NCBI GenBank assembly: GCA_032209605.1
Contig: JASFXZ010000014.1
Location: 16,945,231 to 17,009,230 of the forward strand
Reading direction: 5' to 3'
Source: Mactromeris polynyma
Taxonomy: Eukaryota > Mollusca > Bivalvia > Venerida > Mactridae
Length of the DNA stretch: 64,000 nt
Shown here piece after piece: positions 46,401 to 58,400 of this stretch (positions within the stretch are counted from its first letter, which is position 1; every line of letters starts with the position of its first letter). The translations under genes and the position numbers were made by a program. Below the pieces are notes generated by a model. It was not told the DNA's origin and made no database searches. It saw nothing but the letters and a program-made list of their open reading frames with translations.

Positions 46401-49400
46401 GGTGATCCCAGTCTTCAGCAAGTTAGTTATTTTCAATAAGAATTATACGCAGTCTTCCATCGTCATCGTTCCAGTTTTAAAGCTAGAAATGCACAGGTTA
46501 TTCAATCAAGCCATGCTACATCTCTATTAGATTTTCAGTCTTTCAACTTATTGGGCCTCTTGAAAACTTCGTTTATTTCATAGTGTTTTTTCTACAATTA
46601 ATCGTCCTGACAGGATTTCATTGTTTATACATTCAAATCATACACATGTATGTTCTCAGACATAGCAAAGCTGTTACTGATATACAGTCTATGATTGGTA
46701 TCACAGTATGTAATGCTCTGAGGATTCACCATATTGTCATCATCATTGATGATGATTTTACTTGACTTGAAGTCTGGTGATACAACATGAATACATTCTC
46801 TCCCTTGGCTACATACAAACAAAACGCCATCTGCTGTAATCACCAAACCTTGTGGTGCTCTCAATGTATCATGTGTGTATGTATGCAGAATTTGTCCACC
46901 AAATGTAACAACACTAACATTGTTTGTTTGGCGGTCTGATACAATTACAGTATCATCATCTAGTCCAAATGTAAGGTAATAAGACGCCTTAAGCATATCT
47001 TCAGTTCCTTGTTTAGGTTGTATTTTATACAGGACTTTACCTTGGCTATCTAGGATTTCTACTCTACCTGGATGCATATAGCTGACTGCAAACCTCCCAT
47101 CTCTGTATGTAATACCACAGCCACCTTGTTGTACATCTATCTGATGCTGCTCGCTAAATGTTGATGTAACATTAAGCACTTGTATTTTAGCCTTATCTGG
47201 TAGTGTAACAGCAACTTTGTCTGTACCAATTGCAGCTATTCCCCATGGTTTAGTAGATGTTCTATAGCTTGATAAAACAGTATTATCATGTAAGTTTAGT
47301 AACTTAATTCTGTCATTGTTTTGATCCAAAACCACCATTCTGTCTGGACTGAGAAGTGTACAGTCAGTGATAACACAGTATCGTGTATCTGTCTTAGCCT
47401 TCACTTTGATGCCTCCACTGTATGATGCTGTGGTATTTATGGTAGGTTTTCTCGTCAGTTTTCCCAATGGGATTTTGGCAGATAACAGGTTTACTATTTC
47501 ACTAGATGGTCGAAATGCATTAAGGTGTTGTTGTTGTTGATTTTGTTGCATTGTTATCATTGTGTTAATCTCTCTCTCCATTGTAACCAGTTCAAAGATT
47601 GAATTCACATTGACATCAGAGTCATTCTCTATTCTTCCAAGTATGTCTTCAAGTTCGGATTTCATTGATTCATTCTTTGCTATCATTGTTTTCATTTCTG
47701 TTTCACGTTTTTTCTTCATTTTCTCTGCTTCGTCTGTTATTTGTTTCTGTACCTGGTCTAGATAATTATTGATGTGTTTCCGATAAGATGTAATTGCATG
47801 TTGAATGTTGTTGTATGTTGTATCCGGGTTCTGCATATCTTTGTCTAAGGCGTCTTTCATTATTTCCAGTTCCTTCTGAAACACGTCAATCTTTTGATGT
47901 AATAGCTTGAATTCTTCGGTTGCTTGGAAACTATCAGAGATATCTTGCACCCTATCTTTCTTACAGGATGTATGGTTAAGGGTCATACAATCCCCGCAGC
48001 CTGGTTCATCATGAGCTTTGCAGTAATATTTTACTATTTCAGGATGATGTGTTTTACAGACTTCAACACAGAGTTGTTGGCTAGTAATGGATATTTGATC
48101 TTCTTTAGGCATCACATGCTTATCTAAGATTGTGTGACCTCTTGTCATCTTTTGGCTTTGATGCACTCCCAGACAGTTTTCACATAGATATTCTTTGCAT
48201 ATTTGGCAATATCCCTCCACAGCTATATATTTACCCCTAATGGTACAAGGTTCACAGAAACGTTCATCAGCATCTCCAGACGCTTTACTGATCGAGTCTT
48301 TGAATGACCTTTGCTGTGTCCCCCCTTCAGCCATGTTGGTGTCCTCGTTACTGTTTGTCAGTATATTTCTGATAAAATTCCAAAGCAGACGTATGCTACC
48401 TGTAATTATACACATGTTAATATGTAGAAAAATGAAAGTTTGTGTTGCTTGTGATTTGTGATATTTTGTAGCTTAAGGTCGTGACCTCCCTAAATGAAGT
48501 GTTTCATGTGTCTAACAAACAAAGACAGGAATACGCATGTTGATTGATCTTAAGAAGTTTGTAGTTACTTAACTGTAAAAGTCCAGATGTGAAATGCCTT
48601 ATGACAGATATGTCCTTTAATGACAGATTTACTTACTGAAGTGGGTCAGATTTCAATAAAGGAATTTCAAAGATGTTTTAGGAAGTTTATATTGTCTGTA
48701 GCCCTTTTTACGCCCCTTTTAAGAAGCTTCTTAGTAATACAACAATGGCGAACATGCAAAACATGCACAGACATACAAGCTCTTGTAAAAGGAAGTTGTG
48801 AAATGTAAACCCCATTACTCTGTAACAAACCTTAGTATGAATGTGTATGTAATTAAATAACTGATATCAGTTTGTTGGCCCATGTGGTTGCTTTTGTAAT
48901 AAATTAACTTTTTGAATTATGGTTACGTGTCATGCACGATGCGTTCAAGTAAAATCGGCTGTCATAAACTTGTGGCTTACCTATCAATTTATGCAGGATT
49001 ATAACTTCAGTTCAGTATATAAAAAATAAAACATATTTCATTGTATTTCTCCACTGGTATACATTCAAATTTGATATGAATTTAGTGACTCATTTAACAA
49101 CATGGCTGCCAGGGGTAGGTATTTTCCCGATATGTATATACTCTTAACTTGCTGAATTTTTTTTCTAACTTTGGGAGAATCTTTAACGAATTTTTGCACC
49201 CTGTGACACTGGACACTGGATTTTCAGGTGCCCAGGTGAGCAATTCAGGACCATCATGTCCCGCTTGTTTTGAAAACTAAGGGAATAAGTTGTGACCTAT
49301 TACTGTAACTTAATTCAAAGTTTGGATGAAATCAAAAGCACCATTGATACATACATAACTGCCTCAACACATTTCTGGATATGACAAAATTAGACTGGAA

Positions 49401-52400
49401 TTCATTCATTTTCATCACTCTTTATGTGCACAATCACTGTGCTTGTGATAATTATACATATATTGAAAAGTGCTTTTTTACATCACGACAATAGTGTACA
49501 GATTAGTATAGGTAAATACAAATGTATATAGTCCGACAATAATCACTCTGGTGGCCTTAAGTATGTGCATATTTTATGCTTGAAAACAAATAAGTTGATG
49601 TGCTTACCTTACAAGCATGTCCATGATTTTCACAAAGAAATTGAATATGTTTTAAATAATTGTTTCACAATGTCACCTTCAAGCTTCTAAACTTCCCTCT
49701 CAAAATCAGGCAAAAAATGGACAGACAGGGTAGATAACTTCCTTGTTGATATTGTATTGGTTTAAGTATAGAATATCTCTCTTGCTGTGTAGCGTACATA
49801 TGTACAATAGGAAGGATATTATTACAGATTTGTCATTTGTTAACATATATGTACCAGTGCAATATTATACTTTGGTGTCCCTTCTTGCATAATTTTGGGC
49901 TTTGGTGGGCACTTGGATTGTACCACTTACCTTCCGCAAACTAGCTGGATAGCTTCCACTTACGCAAATTTTACTTCCCTGACAGGTTTTCTTACCCACA
50001 ATGGTGAGGGGCAGGTGATTTGACCATGACCAGTCCGGTATGACTAAAATACGCAATGGAGATTTGTGGGGGCAATGGGGGCAATGGGGGCAATGGAGAT
50101 TAAAATTCAATATACCGCGTTTTTTACTTTAAATATGTCACATATTCGACAAAGTGTGGTATATAAATGTGTAGATATTGTTTATAAATATGTTATGATA
50201 GATCTATTGTAAACAAATACATATGTAACGATTTTCACTTGGGCAATGGAGATTTTTTCACCGGCGCAATGGAGATTTCTCCCTATTATATACCGCGTAA
50301 ACTTGTAAACTAACACACATGAACCCGATTTTTATTGTGTAAATGTGATTAATTTCTTCAATTATGCATGTACTATACTTATATATGTGAATTCACAACT
50401 GCAATGAAGTTTTTCCAGGTACGCAATGGAGATTTTCACTGGGGCAATGGAGATTTTCACTGGGGCAATGGAGATTTCCACTGGGGCAATGGAGATTTTT
50501 ACGTAAGCATTGGAGATTTTTACGTACGCATTGGAGATTCTTCAGATGCGCAATGAAGGCTGATCTCAAAAAAATAATTAATCATAGAAGAGTTATATAC
50601 GTAGTATATTTCATGATTTTGGAAATTACATACGCATAAAGTTAATAAGTTTCCTTTATGATCGAGTCCATATACAATAATGCAATTTTACAGAACATCC
50701 GTAACGTTATTATTTGCAGAATTACACACTATAACTCGTATTATCTTAAACGAAATATAACATTTCATACTTGTTCAATAAGCAATATAATAAAGTAAGA
50801 GTTTATGATACGTAAGAGTATGGGCGAAATGGAGATATTTCGCTGGTCGAATGGATACTAGTACAAGACGGTATGAAAATTAAATGTAAAACATTAATAG
50901 TAATTACATTTGCCGTAATGTGTAGGATTTGATAATATGCGAGTAGAATATTACCTATTTGGATATTTATTGTAAGTGTAATGTGTGTATGGAAGAAATT
51001 CCGCATAATACACAATTTAATGTTGATATTATTAATTTCACATATACCGTATTTTTTTGTTTTACTCGAACAAACCAATAACTATCATTCGAGTTTAAGT
51101 TTTAATTGCAATTTATTAGGCACACGTAAGTTAGCTTTTAAGCAACTAAGGAATTCCATGGCGGTTTTATTTTCGGTGAATCAAAGGTTTTCTGTTTAAA
51201 GGGGATTAAGTGCAATCAACACTTATTGACCATCTCAGCTACCATAATTATACTGAATTACATGTTTTCTGTTTGAAGGGATTAAGTGCAATCAACACTT
51301 ATGGACCCTCTCATCTTCCATAATTATACTGATTTACCTGTTGATTGTCACAAGTAGTTAAGTGTGATGACATGCCTGTTGTAAATTAATTACATTACAT
51401 TGTTTAATGCGATCACACCCCAAGTTTGAGAAGTACTAATTAAAATATTTCAAAATCCGGGTAAAGTATAAAGACATATTCTAGAAACATGTTATCATAA
51501 TCATTTTTAAACAAACGATTAAGTATTACAAGAAATCAGTGTGATCTCAAAATGCCTAAGTATCCGTGTTATGTGTGTTTGGATAATTGTGATGACTTTT
51601 GCATATCCTCCCAGTGGTGTGGCCCGGATGTAGTTGTACCTCTCTCTGTTCTTTAAAAACAACCATTATTACACAAATAATGTTGCGCATGCACATTCAT
51701 GACATATCACTAAACGTAAAATTCGGTAATTTAAAACTATTTATTTTTTTGTCAGCAGAGGTACGGCTATAACGGAACGCTCTCTTTGTTTGGGTCGAAA
51801 TAAAATATTATACTTGTATAACTAAAGAAAATAAACACATTTACATAATCATATTCTGGTGTTATTTGTGTTAGTTTATATGGTAAATCACTTTGTAATA
51901 GGTGAAAATGTCCAATGCGTACGAGAAAATCCCCATTGCCCCAGTGGAAATCTCCATTGCCCCAGTGAAAATCTCCATTGCCCCAGTGAAAATCTCCATT
52001 GCCCCAGTGAAAATCTTCATTGCGTACCTGGAAAAACTTCATTGCAGTTGTGAATTCACATATATAAGTATAGTACATGCATAATTGAAGAAATTAATCA
52101 CATTTACACAATAAAAATCGGGTTAATGTGTGTTAGTTTACATGGTAGATATAATAGGGAGAAATCTCCATTGCGCCGGTGAAAAATTCTCCATTGCGTA
52201 CGAGAAAATCTCCATTGCCCAAGTGCAAATCGTAACATATGTATATGTTTACAGTAGATCTATCATAACATATTTATAAACAAAATCTACACATTTATAT
52301 ACCACACTTTGTCGAATATGTGACATATTTAAAGTAAAAATCGCTGTATATTGAATATTAATCTCCATTGCCCCAGTGAAAATCTCCATTGCCCCAGTGA

Positions 52401-55400
52401 AAATCGTTACATATGTATTTGTTTACAGTAGATCTATCATAACATATTTATAAACAAAATCTACACATTTATATACCACACTTTGTCGAATATGTGACAT
52501 ATTTAAAGTAAAAATCGCTGTATATTGAATTTTAATCTCCATTGCCCCAGTGAAAATCTCCATTGCCCCAGTGAAAATCTCCATTGCCCCAGTGAAAATC
52601 TTCATTGCGTACCTGGAAAAACTTCATTGCAGTTGTGAATTCACATATATAAGTATAGTACATGCATAATTGAAGAAATTAATCACATTTACACAATAAA
52701 AATCGGGTTAATGTGTGTTAGTTTACAAGTTTACGTGGTAGATATAATTGGAAGAAATCTCCATTGCCCCAGTGAAAATCTCCATTGCCCCAGTGAAAAT
52801 CGTTACATATGTATTTGTTTACAGTAGATCTATCATAACATATTTATAAACAATATCTACACATTTATATACCACACTTTGTCGAATATGTGACATATTT
52901 AAAGTAAAAAAACGCGGTATATTGAATTTTAATCTCCATTGCCCCCATTGCCCCCATTGCCCCCACAAATCTCCATTGCGTATTTTAGTCATACCCTGAC
53001 CAGTCAGCCACAGTTGGTCCATAACTCTTGTGTTAAAAACCACCACTGCCATCAGAATCAAATCATCTGAATGTAATCTTTAAGTTGAAGTGATAACATG
53101 TTGAAAAGAAACCAACAAAATGACAGCAAAGAAGCTGTTAAAGCACACAAAATAACAGCAAGGAAGCTGTTACAGCACACAAAATGACAGCAAGGAAGCT
53201 GTTTCAGCACACACAATGACAGCAAGGAAGCTGTTACAGCACACAAAGTGACAGCAAGGAAGCTGTTACAGCAACCACAATGACAGCAAGGAAGCTGTTA
53301 CAGCACACATTTCGTTTCCATTTAATTTTTATGCTTCAGCTATGGCTATACATTGATATGGAGTTTTATCCACAGATGATTGTCACGAGTTCTCTCCCTT
53401 TGTCATTTGTAGAGCACTCCCTTTATCCCTTCTATAGTATATGTATATAGTACTATGTACAGGATGTTAACAAGTTTTTTCACAAAGTTTGAAGTCAGAT
53501 GAAATATGAATGATGCCGTGTACCCTGGCTTTATTTCGCATAATGAAAGATACTGCTTTTTGTGTCTATAGCAACATAGATGGAAAGAGTGCTTAGAAAA
53601 ATATTAAAATTCAAACTTTTTGAACAAACTTTTTTAACACCCTACACATGTATACATACATACAATAATAGAAGGAATGAAGGTAGAGAACTGTACAAGG
53701 GATAAAGGTAGAGAACTCGTGGTAATCTACTGTGGTTATATCAGATAATTTTCAGAATGACTTGTGAAATTTATACTCTGTTTTGCAAGAAAGGATAGGT
53801 GTTGCTATTGGGAATATGATAGAATTGCAGCATTAAATAGAAAATATAAAAGCTGATATTACATGTTGATATTTGTAGATTCGGGTGACCTGTTACTAGC
53901 CAGTGCTGCTCAGGATTATATGATACGTTTGTGGAGATTTTCACTGCGAGACAGTGATACTGGCAGACAAGTGGAATCCGTGCTCGATTTACCCGTGGAC
54001 AAGGATATTCAAATGAGAGAAAATACATTTACCTTTGTTTATCAAGGTACGTAATTACCCAACATGTGACATTGAATTTGATGTATGCTTAGTTCAAACT
54101 ATTACTATATACATTGCTGTAGAGATTATGTTGAAAATCACTTCTTATCATTTAATTGCTTCATAGGGTCATTAATTTCATCTCATTTTGTGGTAATCTT
54201 TGCTTAGGTATGTAGTTTGATCAATTGTTGGCAATGCCTAGTATCATGGACGTATTATAAATCATGGATGTGAAACGTGCTACTATGTGTCAAGATTTGT
54301 TTGAACGCTCATGACCGGCGAGAATTTCTTCCAAGATCAAACCCACGCTAAAAATTTCCGACGTCCACCTTTTTATTTCTGAATCGAAAGAAGTTGACAT
54401 TTTGATCTGCGGAAATTGTCATATTTAAAGCTTTCTGGGGTCTTAATTGATAGTTTTTTTTAAATTACTTTATTTTGACAGTTAAGAAATACACAGATCA
54501 GTAGGTTATTACATGGACATTTAAGTGATAGTCAACAACGCCAGGAACAGACGGAATTGAACGGGGATTGCATACTATTGCCGATCGATAAATTGGCGGA
54601 AGTTCACGATACTTACTGAGCGCGCTAAGCATTGTGGGTAAATTATTTTTCGGTATCGTTTCACCGATATCAGCCTGTTTCGATTCCATGTTTTATATGT
54701 CCCTGCTAGTATTTAGATATAAGCAGCTAAAACTTCTGGGACTTGCTAATGTCTTGTTAATCCTTCTTTAACACTACAATTGTAACATTTTTACAGATAA
54801 TCGGGTAGTGTATGCAGTCAGCTTGGAGACTGTGCTGAGTGGCCATGAAAATTGGATATATTCTGTGAAGTGGAAACCTTCAACCTTCATTGGTATGTAT
54901 ACCTTTCAGCTGTCTAATATGAACCATGGCTATCATGTAAGAGTTCACAAAGCCAGCTGTTGAAAAATGAAAAAATCTGAAATTAAACAAATCAGAATTG
55001 TGTGGGGCTGCTTGTCAATTAAAATCATCTCCACGAAAATGCTTACATTTAGGAAGATCGTGAACTTTAGTCAGATTGCTCGTCAATCTTGATGTTGAGC
55101 ATTTTATCACTTAGTGAAGAAATCATCCTGAGGACAAGGGCACTTACTTTGTGGGCATTCATCTTTACTATGGACTTCTCTTGTCTTCATGAAGTCAAAA
55201 GATGAGTGATATCTTGAAAGGTAACAGAAAAAAAATAATGATGTTTCAATTAGAAAATTTATGCAATGAAACCTACAGCTATAATATCAATGTTTGCAGA
55301 GTGTGAAATTGTTTTTTACTGTTTTCCAGATAATAAATACCATCAGGAGATGTGCTTATTGTCTGTTTCCATGGATAAAACAATGATCGTGTGGACTCCG

Positions 55401-58400
55401 GAATCCGAGTCTGGAGTCTGGACGGAAAAGGTTTGAACATTATTTTACAGATCTTTAGTGTTTCCAGTTCATATATCTGTTCCAGTTTATCAGCAAACTT
55501 AACTATAAGAGACTTTGTTTTTTACGGACCTGGGTTTTAAGGATGTCTGGAACATATAGGTATAAGATGGCTTCTCTCTTGAATCAGGTCGTCCGTCCAT
55601 TTGTCAGTCTGCGTTCCTTTCAAATGACATCTTCGCTAGAACCTTGATAGAATTCAAATATATTTGACGGGAGGCTTCCTCCAGTGGTCGGGATTAGCGT
55701 TATTTAAATTTATAGTCTTGAACCCATCGGTACGTAGGTATTTTTCTTCGGGAATTAAGTTGTATAAATGATCGCCTTACTCTCTCTTACGCAAGGAGTT
55801 TGGCCCGTAATAATTATTATTATTTGATATTGTAGTTGTATATTAATTTGTAGATGAGGGTTGGAGAAGTGGGAGGGAACACACTTGGTCTCTATGGAGG
55901 TATGTTTGGTTGCCATGGTGATGCAATTCTTGCTCATGGATATCAAGGTGCATTTCATCACTGGACATTAAACAAAGTAAGTAAAATTTATAGGAAATCG
56001 GAAATGTGTTGATGTGGTACATTGCTTTCAGCTTTCAATGTGTCCATGGTTGATTTATGAGTTTTCTTAGAGACTGTGCAAAATTTACCTGCGATTTCGA
56101 TTTTTTTGTATGTAAAAGGTAAAATGCATATTAATGTTTTATAGGAATTAGATTATTGGGATCATACAGTGACATCTAGTGGACATTTTGACTCTGTAGA
56201 AGATATTGAGTGGGACAAAAAGGGAGGTAACTACTTACTCAGTTGTAGTTTGGATGAAACCGTCAGATTACATGCTCCCTGGGTTATAGAAGACAGAAAG
56301 GTAAGCATATAATAAATGTACTTTTGTGAATATGTTATATAGGTATGATATAATGTACTGCAGAAGTATCTAATATGGATTAAATATAGTGTTAAATCTA
56401 AGACAACAGCGCAATTTTACGTTTAGAAACATAAAAAAGGTATCAGCTAGAGTATCTGAGGGATCAGCTAGTAAATCAGAGTGATCAGCTAGTTAATCAG
56501 AGGGATCAGCTAGTGAATTGGAGGGATCAGCTAGTAAATCAGAGGGATCAGCTAGTAAATCAAAGGGATCAGCTAGTGAATGGGAGGGATCAGCTAGTAA
56601 ATCAGAGGGATCAGCTAGTAAATCAGAGGGATCAGTTAGTGAATTGGAGGGATCAACTAGTAACTTGGAGGGATCAGCTAGTGAATCTTTATAGACTTTA
56701 CTCTCACATGATATATATAGCAATTGTTGATTAATCAATCACTATAACCTTTATTTCTAAAAGTTTGCTGTTATTTCTAGACTTTCCCAAATTTTAAAGC
56801 GCAAAAAAATCCAATTTGAAAGGTATGGGTCATTTTCCTTAACTAGTCAAAATAAACCCTCTAATGATCTGTAAGTAATACATTGATATGTTGATATGTA
56901 TAATCTTCCAACTGCAGGTTGTGTGGTATGAGATAGCTAGACCGCAGATTCATGGATACTCTATACAGTGTTTAGCTTTGATAAACAGATATCAATACGC
57001 TTCTGGAGCTGACGAGAAAGTAGTCCGTGTCTTCGATGCTCCTGATAACTTTATTGAGAACTTTTGTAATTTGTGTTGTCTGGACTTGAAAACTGAACAG
57101 AACAGTCAGGAGGCTAAAAACCGACCTGTTGGTGCGAGCGTACCTGCTCTAGGACTATCAAATAAAGCTATATTCTCTGGTGGTAATACAGATTTAACTG
57201 AAGATTTAGCAATAAAGCCAGGAGATAATGAACAATATGCGGATAATGTATTCACCAGTGTTTCATTGAAAGGTAAGCGGTTTTTGTTTTTTTAAATTCT
57301 TCGTGTAAATATCTTCTGCTGACTTCAATTAAATCCTTTCTCGTCTGCTCACACTTTCATATTTTTTCTTTTAACTTCCTGAAGTTAAAGTCTATAGATT
57401 CCTGGTAACCTGCCTCAATTTAAATTTAGTTAAAAGGTAATTTTATCTAAAGGGTTTCAAGATTTACAAGTATTAAAGATGAGATAAATACAGATGAGAA
57501 TGTAATCATAACCTTGTGTGTTGTATTGAAACAGATATATTAATGATCCTTATTATTGAAACTTAAACACCTTCTGCTCTCTGTCTTGGAATATCTTCAT
57601 CCAATACATCCTAAACTTTGTCAAAATGTTTATGAGCATAAATTATCTTTAATGGAATTCGACTAAGACATTATATTTTATATGGTGACAGTTCAGCAGT
57701 TTCATTTACTGACTTTAAAAATACATGTACAAATACATACATACATTGTATATGATTCTTACTGTTGAACAGTTCCCCCCAGTGAGGAGCACCTGTTACA
57801 GAACACATTATGGCCGGAAGTACAGAAACTCTATGGACACGGGTATGAGGTGTTTGCCCTGGCGTCAGATCCTAGCGGGAAAATCCTAGCTAGTTCTTGT
57901 AAGGTAAGTGACGTACAGTTTAGCCGCTGAATATTTCAGGGTTGTTACCCCTCCTCCAGATTGCCGTTTTGTTCTTGATAATTGTTTTGTGTTGTCTCTC
58001 TTAATTGTTTTGTGGTGATAAACATGTGCCATGCTATTTGGGTTTAGCAACCTTCCTAGTCGAATATACAGGTTGTGGTGTTTCCTGGGAAGTCGTATTT
58101 TCTCATTTTATTTACACATGTGTAATATTTAGATTATCAATATTGGTCATAACAAATGAATCAAACACAGCTGTGAATCAACTCATTATTTAATTGTAAT
58201 ATCATTGAGAATAGTAATGATGAACAAGCAAGTATACAATTAGTCTCTTGTTCAAGGTCTGTTCATTATTGCACAGATATTTAATCACTCATTGGTAGGT
58301 TCACACTGTTTAATGACCTATTGTCTTTAATTTTATCTCCATGTTTAGGCCTCAAAGACAGAATTTGCTGTTGTGATATTATGGGATACCGTTACCTGGC

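Noticed and set aside
45749..46530. Plus-strand frames of 116 and 109 codons in ELP2 intron 6
   Set aside because: AT-rich, hydrophobic by composition, no splice-consistent neighbours, and located just 3' of the nested minus-strand gene.
48335..48415. Upstream start (27 extra residues) for the nested B-box gene
   Set aside because: A TAATTACAG acceptor lies just after that ATG, and the extra residues are unlike TRIM N-termini, so they are probably 5' untranslated or intronic.
50803..51199. Possible transposase fragments in the centre of the foldback element
   Set aside because: Frames of 91 and 72 codons overlap on opposite strands, are AT-driven, and show no DDE or zinc-finger motifs.
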